Source: Deltaproteobacteria bacterium
Lineage (GTDB): Bacteria; Campylobacterota_A; Desulfurellia; JAGGSF01
Length of the DNA: 15,336 bases
Assembly: GCA_021159235.1 (NCBI GenBank)
Contig: JAGGSF010000021.1
Coordinates: 1-15,336, forward strand
Direction of reading: 5' to 3'
Under the pieces are notes generated by a model. That model did no database searches. It saw only the letters and a list, made by a program, of their open reading frames with translations, and was not told the origin of the DNA. Each line of letters starts with the position of its first letter. The stretch's first letter is position 1. The translations under genes were made by a program, and so were the position numbers. Shown piece by piece: positions 1 through 10,420 of this stretch.

Positions 1-417
1 GATAACATCCAGAAAATAAGAAGGAGGATGCCTTTTTATATCCACATTGAGTTCCCTTAAAATATTCTTCATCAATGTCTTTTGATCACTCTCGTCGTAA
101 ATGACAAAATCATAGGGAAGTTCAATTCTTAAGATACGAGCACAAATGGAGTGAAATGTACCTATAAACATCCCCTTCATGCTCACATTGCAAAATTTCT
201 CCGCTCTGCTTTTCATCTCATCCGCCGCTTTATTGGTAAAGGTAACCATAACGATGCTTCGAGGGGTTAGTCCCATATTCACGAGGTAAGCTAACTTATG
301 GACAAGCGTTTTTGTTTTTCCTGTGCCTGCACCAGCCAAGATAAGCAGAGGACCATCCACATATAAAACGGCTTCTCTCTGCTTATCATTTAATCCATCA
401 AGCACATCTGTTTTCAT
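1..417 (-). CDS. UvrD/PcrA/Rep-family superfamily 1 DNA helicase, N-terminal part (runs off left edge)
   Basis: The 139 visible residues form the ATP-binding domain 1A of a superfamily 1A 3'-5' helicase of the kind used in nucleotide excision and mismatch repair and in removing obstacles at forks. Visible motifs in order are the Q-motif (LNDKQREAV, residues 9-17), Walker A (AGAGTGKT, 28-35), motif Ia (TFTNKAADEM, 59-68), motif Ib (GTFHSICARILR, 86-97) and the family's IYDESDQ segment (106-112). The rest of the protein, including DExx motif II, lies beyond position 1, so UvrD, PcrA and Rep cannot be separated. The ATG at 415-417 puts the Q-motif at the usual distance from the N-terminus. No SD precedes it, because the tRNA-Gly gene ends only 10 nt upstream. 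The helicase is therefore probably expressed from the tRNA promoter. Confidence 0.9.
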   Translation of the reverse strand, partial: MKTDVLDGLNDKQREAVLYVDGPLLILAGAGTGKTKTLVHKLAYLVNMGLTPRSIVMVTFTNKAADEMKSRAEKFCNVSMKGMFIGTFHSICARILRIELPYDFVIYDESDQKTLMKNILRELNVDIKRHPPSYFLDVI

Positions 418-427
418 GAGGGGAAAA

Positions 428-503
428 TGGAGCGGATGGCGGGATTCGAACCCGTGACCCCGAGCTTGGGAAGCTCGTGCTCTACCAACTGAGCTACATC
501 CGC
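428..503 (-). tRNA. tRNA-Gly, anticodon CCC
   Basis: This folds as a complete 76-nt cloverleaf on the minus strand. The acceptor stem is GCGGATG paired with CATCCGC. The D-arm is GCTC/GAGC, and the anticodon stem CGAGC/GCTCG holds the loop TTCCCAA, giving anticodon CCC (codon GGG). The T-arm is ACGGG with loop TTCGAAT. The discriminator base is U, as in bacterial tRNA-Gly, and the 3' CCA is genome-encoded (428-430). A sigma70 promoter lies immediately upstream and the helicase start codon lies 10 nt downstream. The glycyl-tRNA synthetase genes glyQ and glyS are also in this window, about 9 kb away and in a separate transcription unit. Confidence 0.97.
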
Positions 504-514
504 ATCTTTTTCAA

Positions 515-542
515 ATAATACCCGGCAAAACAGGTTTGTCAA
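515..542 (-). promoter_or_regulatory. sigma70-type promoter of the tRNA-Gly / helicase unit
   Basis: On the minus strand there is a perfect -35 box TTGACA (537-542), a 16-nt spacer, and a -10 box TATTAT (515-520, five of six consensus bases). The predicted transcription start near 508 lies about 5 nt before the mature tRNA 5' end at 503, as expected for a strongly expressed tRNA gene. Confidence 0.8.
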
Positions 543-589
543 GATCTCTTAAAGAACTTGATGTTCTGAGATGGAGAGTTGCGAGAGGT

Positions 590-1066
590 CTAACCAAATG
601 TTGAGTTAATCCAATCACCAACATAATGCGTTATAATTATGACTATCAATGCAATAACCAAGTGTTCCGTCACCACTTTCCACGGTTCTGCTTTTCGTTC
701 TTTAGCGATTTGAAAGCTGAAAATCCCCAGCAAAGACAGACCCCAAATAACACTCACTATAATCCCCGTTGACAACTGAAACAATAAGGTGGGAGCAACA
801 AATGTTAATGCAAAAACAAATTTGGACAAAAAAGTGGAAATAGTTGATTCCCACACTTCTTTCGTAGTGTGCTTACAATCCGCCTCTTCAGAAATATGTA
901 TTCCCAGCGCATCCGAAAATGCATCCGCTATGGCTACCGTCAATATGCCTCCGATTACTACAATCTTTGAGTGAGTTCCGGAATGTAAACCTACCATTAA
1001 TCCGAGTGTTGTGATTACCCCAGAGGTCAAACCAAAGCTAAAACCTGTTTTTAATGAACGCTTCAT
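590..1066 (-). CDS. VIT1/CCC1-type metal ion transporter (short form)
   Basis: A 158-residue membrane protein resembling the VIT1/CCC1 family, whose members move Fe2+ or Mn2+ across membranes. The N-terminal helix with the pattern GFSFGLTSGVITTLG (residues 8-22) and the following ADAFSDALGIHISEEAD segment match the first two family helices, in which acidic residues take part in metal transport. About five hydrophobic segments are visible. The cytosolic metal-binding insert of plant VIT1 is absent, so this is a minimal form. The start at 1066 is chosen because GGGAGG (1075-1080) sits 8 nt upstream; a longer reading from 1090 begins inside that SD context. The gene stands upstream of the tRNA on the same strand and diverges from the unknown pair at 1239. 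No riboswitch or metal-box sequence was recognised in its 5' region. The transported ion is inferred from the family only. Confidence 0.78.
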   Translation of the reverse strand: MKRSLKTGFSFGLTSGVITTLGLMVGLHSGTHSKIVVIGGILTVAIADAFSDALGIHISEEADCKHTTKEVWESTISTFLSKFVFALTFVAPTLLFQLSTGIIVSVIWGLSLLGIFSFQIAKERKAEPWKVVTEHLVIALIVIIITHYVGDWINSTFG

Positions 1067-1155
1067 TATATCAGCCTCCCACAAATTCAAACAACTTCTC
1101 GAAATCTGAGCACCTTCGGCTAAAAACCCAAGTTATCCCTCTCATTTTTATTAAC

Positions 1156-1184
1156 TTGCAGATATTCACCTACCAATCTATTAT
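1156..1184 (+). promoter_or_regulatory. Promoter of the unknown two-gene operon
   Basis: The -35 box TTGCAG (1156-1161), a 17-nt spacer and the -10 box TATTAT (1179-1184) form a good sigma70-like promoter. The predicted start near 1191 leaves a leader of about 48 nt before the ATG at 1239. No hairpin or riboswitch was recognised in the leader. Confidence 0.6.
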
Positions 1185-1238
1185 GTACTAAACTTCAGTG
1201 GGAGTGAAATAAAATATCTACTTCAATAGGAGGTTGGT

Positions 1239-1589
1239 ATGGCTGAGGAAAAAAGGAGTTTAACAGAAGTAATCAAAGATAAGATTGATAATTTAAAAAC
1301 CCTTGAAATTCGCACCATCATCGGAAACTTCAAGTGGAATGAAGAAAAAAAGAAAATTGATTACAAAGAAGAGGAAGTTAAAGTCATCATGACCCAGATA
1401 GATCTGCTTGAAGGTGATATTAAAACCATATTCAGCGAAGACTTTTTAAAAGAGCCGTATGATAAGATTTTAGATTTTCATGCGGAGAGAGAAAAACGGG
1501 GTCAGGAAATTATAGAGAATAATCTAAAAGCAGTAAGGCAATTATTTGACCTGGCCGTGAAAATTCTTGGGTCTGGAAGAGAAGATTGA
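1239..1589 (+). CDS. Hypothetical protein, charged and helical, with TLEIxTII motif (116 aa)
   Basis: I do not recognise a named family. The protein is short, soluble-looking and very rich in Lys and Glu, with no signal peptide or membrane segment. Residues 21-28 read TLEIRTII, a motif nearly repeated near the N-terminus of the next gene (TLEINTII). A second region, residues 50-63 (IMTQIDLLEGDIKT), combines hydrophobic and acidic positions. Residues 75-110 are probably one long helix or coiled coil. The start is secure: AGGAGG lies 5 nt before the ATG, downstream of a good promoter. It is the first gene of a two-gene operon, 23 nt ahead of its partner. The shared motif and co-transcription suggest that the two products act together, but no function can be assigned. 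Confidence 0.8.
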   Translation: MAEEKRSLTEVIKDKIDNLKTLEIRTIIGNFKWNEEKKKIDYKEEEVKVIMTQIDLLEGDIKTIFSEDFLKEPYDKILDFHAEREKRGQEIIENNLKAVRQLFDLAVKILGSGRED

Positions 1590-1612
1590 AAGTTCAGGTC
1601 TAAGGAGAAAAT

Positions 1613-2245
1613 ATGAAAGAGTCTTTCTTGAAGAAAATGGCACAAGACCTTCTCACACTGGAAATAAATACCATAATTAAGGAAGAGATGTCAGCCGTCA
1701 AGATGCCTTCTGCACGCCAGGCTCTTTATGAACTATCCAGGCTATATCACAAAAAATTACAAGAGATGGGGTTACGGGAACCAGTTTACTGGCAATATGC
1801 AGGAATGAGATCTTTTGGTGAATTGCGGGATCGCGCAAAAAGAGGTACAGAAAAAATGAAAAAGAAATTAGAAACCGCAAGTGAAGATGAAAAAGAAAAC
1901 ATTTGCGAAAACATTAAGATTCTTGAGCGGATCCAGGAACAATCATCCGGGATAGTGGGAATATTTCATCAGTTAAGGGAAAGCGTCAAGGATAAAATTG
2001 GCAAGACTGCAGGATACTCTGACGTTCCAGAACCTGTAAAAATAAAGATTCTGGAAGATATGAAAAATAAAGGTGAATTAGAACCAGCGAAATCCCATAG
2101 AGAATCTGAAATGTGGAATAACGATATTGATAGACAGCGTATGAATGAAATTGAAGACCTCAATTTAAGACCAGAACAGATAGCTTTGATCCGAAAGGCG
2201 TGGGAGATAGGCATTTTCGGAAGTTTCTTTGCAGGTATGTGTTAA
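1613..2245 (+). CDS. Hypothetical protein with TLEIxTII motif, partner of the preceding gene (210 aa)
   Basis: No known family is recognised. The protein is soluble, basic at the N-terminus and mainly helical. Residues 15-22 (TLEINTII) repeat the motif of the upstream product. Residues 35-56 look like an amphipathic helix (RQALYELSRLYHKKLQEMG), residues 71-120 are strongly charged and probably coiled-coil, and residues 186-200 (LRPEQIALIRKAWEIG region) form a conserved-looking final helix. The start is supported by AAGGAG six nt before the ATG. The last ten residues (IFGSFFAGMC) differ in character from the rest. From the codon at 2212 another frame is open for 28 basic residues to a stop at 2296-2298, so the true C-terminus could differ through a frameshift or sequence error. 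Its 3' end faces the ADP-ribosylglycohydrolase gene, 137 nt away. Confidence 0.78.
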   Translation: MKESFLKKMAQDLLTLEINTIIKEEMSAVKMPSARQALYELSRLYHKKLQEMGLREPVYWQYAGMRSFGELRDRAKRGTEKMKKKLETASEDEKENICENIKILERIQEQSSGIVGIFHQLRESVKDKIGKTAGYSDVPEPVKIKILEDMKNKGELEPAKSHRESEMWNNDIDRQRMNEIEDLNLRPEQIALIRKAWEIGIFGSFFAGMC

Positions 2246-2297
2246 AAACAGCTATTAAATCTTTGATAAACAAAAAATTAAAGCATGTTAAGGCTTG

Positions 2298-2326
2298 AGG
2301 ACAATATTGACTGGAATCATTATAAT
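2298..2326 (+). promoter_or_regulatory. Possible antisense promoter facing the ADP-ribosylglycohydrolase gene
   Basis: A perfect -10 box TATAAT (2321-2326) lies 17 nt after AGGACA (2298-2303, four of six -35 bases). It points along the plus strand into the 3' end of the convergent gene at 2383. No SD-preceded reading frame follows it, so any product would be an antisense or small RNA. AT-rich intergenic DNA can give such matches by chance. Confidence 0.25.
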
Positions 2327-2382
2327 TCATGCAGGCTCTATTTCCAAAGGTTCCCACCACAAGCAAAGGATCTCTGTTTCAT

Positions 2383-3267
2383 TCACTTTTCATCTCTTAT
2401 TTTTGTCTCATACAGTTTTTCAGCTAATTTTTCAATATATTCTCTGTTTTCGAGTTTATCTCTCCACTCCTTCGGGATCTCTTCAATCCCATAACAAGCA
2501 CCAGCAATCGCTCCAGCCATGGCTGAAATGGTATCTCTATCCCCTCCTTCACTTACCATTAAGGCATAATTTAGAGTATTTCTAAAGCCACAGTTAGCAA
2601 GAAAAGAATAGATAGCGAGAGGCACAGAATTATAGGCCTCTACCCAATTTCCCAGTTCTTCAATCACCTCTAATTCATCAGCAGCTTCCTTTAACAACAC
2701 TTCCATTTTCCTTAACTTCTCTTGATACAATTTTTCCCTTACAAAATCACTTAACCTTTTTAGAAAATCATATCTATCAAGCTCCTCAGGTTCTGTTTTT
2801 ACGGCCTGAGCCACAGCATAAGCTTGCAAAGCTGCTCCTTCCATTCCTAAAGGATGACTATGGGTGATCATACTGGATTGATAGGCAATCTCCCTTAATT
2901 TAACGGAATCTTCGCAATAGAAAAGACCAACTGGAGCTATTCTCATTGCTGCCCCATTTCCAAGAGAACCTCCAGGATACAGCTTTCGATCCAATCTTTC
3001 ATTCCATTTTCGGCCAGACTTTATCATTCTGAAAATTTGAGGCGGACCTGGCCCATAGCCCCGCCAGGGTTCTTTATAGTAATTTTCCATAAATCTTTTC
3101 GCCATATCCTCCCCATCAAAACCTTTACTTTCAATCAATGATTCCGCCACTCCTATCATCATTACTGTGTCATCAGTATACCCTTTGCCTCCTGCTCCTA
3201 AAAAATCACCCAAAGCTGAACCAATCAAACCTCCAATAAATTTTGATTTCAGTTTATCCTTTCTCAT
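2383..3267 (-). CDS. ADP-ribosylglycohydrolase (ARH/DraG) family protein
   Basis: A 294-residue enzyme of the ARH/DraG fold, whose members use a binuclear Mg2+ centre to remove ADP-ribose from proteins, nucleic acids or small molecules. Family motifs are in the right order: the N-terminal FIGGLIGSALGD helix (10-21), the metal-binding TDDT (31-34), GNGAAMR (103-109), THSHP (135-139) and GGDRDTISAMAGAIAGA (241-257), whose two Asp residues complete the metal site. All expected metal ligands are present, so it is probably active. The substrate cannot be read from sequence. The length is typical for the family. It is the last gene of the aldolase operon, 12 nt after the DUF2103-like gene, with only a weak SD (GAAAG), which suggests translational coupling. 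No ADP-ribosyltransferase partner lies in the window. Confidence 0.88.
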   Translation of the reverse strand: MRKDKLKSKFIGGLIGSALGDFLGAGGKGYTDDTVMMIGVAESLIESKGFDGEDMAKRFMENYYKEPWRGYGPGPPQIFRMIKSGRKWNERLDRKLYPGGSLGNGAAMRIAPVGLFYCEDSVKLREIAYQSSMITHSHPLGMEGAALQAYAVAQAVKTEPEELDRYDFLKRLSDFVREKLYQEKLRKMEVLLKEAADELEVIEELGNWVEAYNSVPLAIYSFLANCGFRNTLNYALMVSEGGDRDTISAMAGAIAGACYGIEEIPKEWRDKLENREYIEKLAEKLYETKIRDEK

Positions 3268-3279
3268 ATCAATATTCTT

Positions 3280-3573
3280 TCAATTAAAAGTTTCTAACTT
3301 CTTTTTTAATTCCTCTGGTTTACTGGTTACCACGAATATCTCCTGGATTACCCCCGAACCATAAGCCAAGAGCTTGGCTCCTGTATTGGTTTGATATTGA
3401 AATTTAACCCTAAAACCAGAGCCTGCTGTTTTGGTTCGCTTTATTTCTCCTGGAAAGATAGAAGATATATATTCTAACGGTTCCAGCTCTTCTTCTAAAA
3501 ATTTACGCAATCCATGAATCATCTCATGCTGATACTTAATCTTGGAACTTTTAGCCCGATGCTTCATTCCCAC
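3280..3573 (-). CDS. DUF2103-like conserved protein of unknown function
   Basis: A small basic protein (97 residues from the chosen start). The pattern of a basic N-terminus (GMKHR), a QHEMIHGLRKFLEE helix, a strand ending IFPGEIKRTK, then the region FRVKFQYQTNTGAKLLA and GVIQEIFVVTSKPEELKKKL matches my recollection of DUF2103, a domain of unknown function. This is from memory of the family pattern, not a search. The start is uncertain. GTG at 3573 has GGGAGG (3580-3585) 6 nt upstream and is preferred. ATG at 3606, 1 nt after the aldolase stop, has GGAG 13 nt away. A longer reading from 3636 overlaps the aldolase gene by 29 nt and has no SD. The gene is the middle member of the aldolase operon. 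Confidence 0.68.
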   Translation of the reverse strand: MGMKHRAKSSKIKYQHEMIHGLRKFLEEELEPLEYISSIFPGEIKRTKTAGSGFRVKFQYQTNTGAKLLAYGSGVIQEIFVVTSKPEELKKKLETFN

Positions 3574-3607
3574 TATTATCCTCCCAGAAGTTTTTAACGA
3601 CAGCATT

Positions 3608-4528
3608 CTAAATAAACAGCTCCTTTTTACCTTCATAGATTAACATTGCTTCTTCAACATCCAGCCCCTTATAGGTGATAGCAGATATGGCATCACACAT
3701 CCTTATAGCATCCTGCAGTGACTTTTGATGGATGTTTCTGCCGGTGGCATTTCCTGCTGCTCCACTTATAAATAACTGATCATGTATTCTTTGAAGAAAT
3801 AGCTTAACATCAACACTGGGTCCGCCTGCACACAGAACCTTTGTCCTGCCTGCAGCCGCTACCGCTTCCTTAAATATCTCTTCAGATTTTTTTCCCTCCT
3901 GCTCTGGATAATTTACCTTCACAAAATCAGAACCCAAACAAGCTCCTACACCTGTAGCACCCGCAATCAGATGAGGATCTCTTTCATCCTTTACTGCCTT
4001 TCCGCGAGGATATATCCACAAAACCGTAATGAGTCCATTTTGATGAGCTTTATATATTATCTGTGCTGCCTCTTGAAGCATCTGACTTTCATATTCACTA
4101 CCCAGATAGATGGTATACCCTACACCCACAATCTTAAGACCACTCTGTTCTTTGAACTGAACTACCTGTTCCACATCTATCCACTGTCTTGATACAGGAT
4201 CCATCTGAGCAGTTTTGATAAGATGGGTCTTAGAATTCAGCTTCACAAGATAGGGAACATCCGGATAATCTCGGCCATATAAAGAGATGAGCCCCAGCTG
4301 CGTGGCAAAAACACCGATCTTAGCCTTACTGGCAATTTTAAACAGATGTTCGGGATCTGCATCATCTATGTGGACATTCTCTCCATAAAAATCGTCATTC
4401 AAGTGTTCCACCTTCTGATCGCCTGCAAAAAGCATCAATCTATCCGTTTCCCTGGTTATCAATTGATAATTTCTGATATATGTAGCCTCTGCTTCCAATG
4501 GAACATCTAAAGGAACTCTTATCTTCAT
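3608..4528 (-). CDS. Class I fructose-bisphosphate aldolase, archaeal/FbaB (DeoC-like) type
   Basis: A 306-residue TIM-barrel aldolase of the FbaB/DhnA type. These enzymes form a Schiff base with fructose 1,6-bisphosphate and split it into dihydroxyacetone phosphate and glyceraldehyde 3-phosphate (glycolysis and gluconeogenesis). Residues seen: the substrate-binding loop FAGDQKVEH (34-42), WIYPRGK (171-177) with the Tyr used as general acid in archaeal homologues, the Schiff-base Lys204 in DFVKVNYPE, and the phosphate-binding AGGPS (234-238) and GNATGRN (259-265). No class II metal-ligand pattern is present. An SD AAGGAGG lies 5 nt before the ATG. It is first in a three-gene operon with the DUF2103-like and ADP-ribosylglycohydrolase genes and diverges from queD. 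Related barrel aldolases (2-amino-3,7-dideoxy-heptulosonate synthase, LsrF) are alternatives but less likely. Confidence 0.85.
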   Translation of the reverse strand: MKIRVPLDVPLEAEATYIRNYQLITRETDRLMLFAGDQKVEHLNDDFYGENVHIDDADPEHLFKIASKAKIGVFATQLGLISLYGRDYPDVPYLVKLNSKTHLIKTAQMDPVSRQWIDVEQVVQFKEQSGLKIVGVGYTIYLGSEYESQMLQEAAQIIYKAHQNGLITVLWIYPRGKAVKDERDPHLIAGATGVGACLGSDFVKVNYPEQEGKKSEEIFKEAVAAAGRTKVLCAGGPSVDVKLFLQRIHDQLFISGAAGNATGRNIHQKSLQDAIRMCDAISAITYKGLDVEEAMLIYEGKKELFI

Positions 4529-4557
4529 AATAGCCTCCTTATTTTAAAAGTTGTTTT

Positions 4558-4585
4558 ATTTTATTACTTTTTCAAGTTCTTGCAA
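4558..4585 (-). promoter_or_regulatory. Promoter of the aldolase operon
   Basis: On the minus strand, -35 TTGCAA (4580-4585), a 16-nt spacer and -10 TAAAAT (4558-4563). The predicted start is near 4551, leaving a leader of about 22 nt that carries the SD AAGGAGG. Confidence 0.6.
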
Positions 4586-4609
4586 ATGACAGAGTTGTTT
4601 GTCTTGCAA
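4580..4609. repeat. Imperfect inverted repeat between divergent promoters
   Basis: The left arm is TTGCAA-AT-GACA and the right arm is TGTC-TTGCAA, an inverted repeat with a 2-nt bulge around the centre GAGTTGTT. Each outer TTGCAA is also the -35 box of one of the two divergent promoters. One bound protein could therefore control both units. An operator role is inference. Confidence 0.45.
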
Positions 4610-4632
4610 ACTAAACCCTCTCTGGTTATACT
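4604..4632 (+). promoter_or_regulatory. Promoter of queD, giving a near-leaderless mRNA
   Basis: The -35 box TTGCAA (4604-4609), a 17-nt spacer and -10 TATACT (4627-4632, five of six bases). The predicted start at about 4639-4640 lies only 3-4 nt before the queD ATG at 4643, and there is no SD in between. Confidence 0.6.
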
Positions 4633-4642
4633 TAATTATTAT

Positions 4643-5017
4643 ATGTTTGAACTGACGGTAGTAGAATCATTTTCTGCGGCTCATAGCTTGAGAAATTACC
4701 AGGGACCGTGTGAAAAGCTACATGGACACAATTTTAAGGTAGAGGCAACCATAAGCTGCAAAAATTTAAATAAACTGTCCATGGGCATGGATTTTAAAGA
4801 GATTAAACAGATACTAAAAGATATACTGAAGAAACTGGACCATACCTTTTTAAATGAGCTTCCCTACTTTAAACATATAAACCCTACCTCAGAGGAGATT
4901 GCCCGTTTTATACATGCGGAGATGAAAAGCAGGCTCAGCAACAACTGTAAGATGAAATGCGTATCTGTATGGGAAAATGATAAATCTAAAGTAACCTATA
5001 CTGAAGATGAAAGATAA
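4643..5017 (+). CDS. queD: 6-pyruvoyl-tetrahydropterin synthase / 6-carboxy-tetrahydropterin synthase (QueD family)
   Basis: A 124-residue T-fold enzyme. QueD converts 7,8-dihydroneopterin triphosphate to 6-carboxy-5,6,7,8-tetrahydropterin in queuosine biosynthesis. The zinc ligands are His14 (FSAAH), His27 and His29 (LHGHN). Cys23 (GPCEKLHGH) and the Asp66-His67 pair (LDHTFLNEL) match the catalytic residues, and PTSEEIA (81-87) and Glu111 (VWEND) match pterin-binding positions. The start at 4643 fits the normal length; upstream in-frame codons would add a non-conserved tail. No SD precedes this ATG and the predicted transcription start is 3-4 nt away, so translation may be leaderless. The DUF1844 gene overlaps its end by 11 nt. 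No other queuosine gene lies in the window, so a PTPS-type role remains possible. Confidence 0.87.
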   Translation: MFELTVVESFSAAHSLRNYQGPCEKLHGHNFKVEATISCKNLNKLSMGMDFKEIKQILKDILKKLDHTFLNELPYFKHINPTSEEIARFIHAEMKSRLSNNCKMKCVSVWENDKSKVTYTEDER

Positions 5018-5264
5018 ACCTGCATTCACCCGGCTTGTCCTGTCCCTCGCTCAAACAGGCTATATGCAGTTGGGGATAGTAAAAGACCCATTCAGTGGTA
5101 AAAGAATAAAGAGCTTAGAAGCAGCAAGAGAAACTATAGAACTTTTGGAAGTGCTGAAGCAAAAAACGAAAGGCAACCTCACAGATGAAGAGATAAAAAT
5201 ACTGGAAGAGGCTTTGTATGAGTTGAAAACAGCCTTTATTACTCAAAAAAACAAGGATAATAGT

Positions 5265-5270
<6 letters not shown>
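5007..5270 (+). CDS. DUF1844 domain protein
   Basis: An 87-residue protein with the features I know for DUF1844: FTRLVLSLAQTGYMQLG (residues 7-23), DPFSGKRIKSLEAARETIELL (about 27-47) and a C-terminal LTDEEIKILEEALYELKTAF helix. The fold appears fully helical and cytoplasmic. The function is unknown; the domain is widespread in Gram-negative lineages such as Deltaproteobacteria and Planctomycetes. Its ATG lies inside the end of queD (11-nt overlap) without a strong SD, so translation is probably coupled. Its stop overlaps the convergent nuclease gene by 6 nt, leaving no room for a terminator between the genes. Confidence 0.85.
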
Positions 5271-9577
<4,307 letters not shown>

Positions 9578-9581
<4 letters not shown>

Positions 9582-10417
9582 TCACCCTCAACATACAGTT
9601 TTGCACATCCCTGCGCCAGTGCTCTCACCCTGCCTATGAATGTTGTTCGTTCAGCGGTGCTGATAGCACCTCTGGCATCCAGCAGATTAAACAGATGAGA
9701 ACATTTTAAACACAAATCGTAAGCAGGTTTTACCAGCTTTTCATCCAATACCCTTCGGCATTCCCGTTCATACATCTCAAATAATCTAAAGAGCATCTCT
9801 ACATCTGCTACTTCAAAGTTGTAGGTAGAATATTCCCATTCATCCTGCTTGTGTATATCACCATAGGTAAGGTTCTCATTCCACCTCAATTCAAATACAT
9901 TGTCCACATTCTGCAGAACCATTGCAATACGCTCCGTACCATAGGTTATCTCACAGGTTACAGGATAAAGATCATACCCTCCCACCTGCTGAAAGTAGGT
10001 AAACTGTGTAATCTCCATCCCATCCAACCACACTTCCCATCCCAATCCCCCTGCACCTAAGGTGGGAGATTCCCAATTGTCCTCTATGAATCGCACATCG
10101 TGCTTTTTTAAATCTATTCCCAACGCATAAAGACTATCCAGATACATGTTTTGAACATCAAGTGGCGATGGTTTCAGTATAACCTGGTATTGATAATAAT
10201 GCTGGAGGCGATTGGGATTCTCACCATATCTTCCATCTGTAGGTCTCCTGGAAGGTGCTACATAAGCACACCTCCAGGGCTCTTTCCCCAATGCCTTTAA
10301 AAAAGTAGCAGGATGAAATGTGCCTGCTCCCGCCTCTATATCGTAGGGCTGGACAATCACACATCCTCTTTCTCTCCAAAACCCGTGCAGCTTTAAAAGT
10401 AGATCTTGAAAATACAT
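9578..10417 (-). CDS. glyQ: Glycyl-tRNA synthetase, alpha subunit
   Basis: A 279-residue class II catalytic subunit that activates glycine with ATP and charges tRNA-Gly together with GlyS. Nearly every stretch is diagnostic: the N-terminal [20 protein letters not shown] (14-33), the motif 2 region [20 protein letters not shown] (50-69), [20 protein letters not shown] (112-131) and [15 protein letters not shown] (133-147), with GTERIAM (160-166) near the ATP site. AAGGGG, overlapping the stop of the preceding gene, is 6 nt before the ATG. It overlaps glyS by 4 nt, so the two subunits are translationally coupled, as expected for a fixed complex. No T-box was found at the operon start. Confidence 0.98.
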
Positions 10418-10420
10418 AAT

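Noticed and set aside
553-568. Possible terminator after the VIT-like gene (AGAAC-ATCAA-GTTCT on the minus strand)
   Set aside because: The stem is only 5 bp with little GC and there is no proper T-run, so it is too weak to call a terminator.
2285-2585. Open plus-strand frames antisense to the ADP-ribosylglycohydrolase gene
   Set aside because: They lack an SD and recognisable protein features, and lie mostly over a conserved gene on the other strand; they are shadow frames.
4580-4642. Longer queD starting at TTG 4580 or ATG 4586
   Set aside because: It would add about 20 residues with no family match, lacks an SD, and would require transcription through the queD promoter itself.
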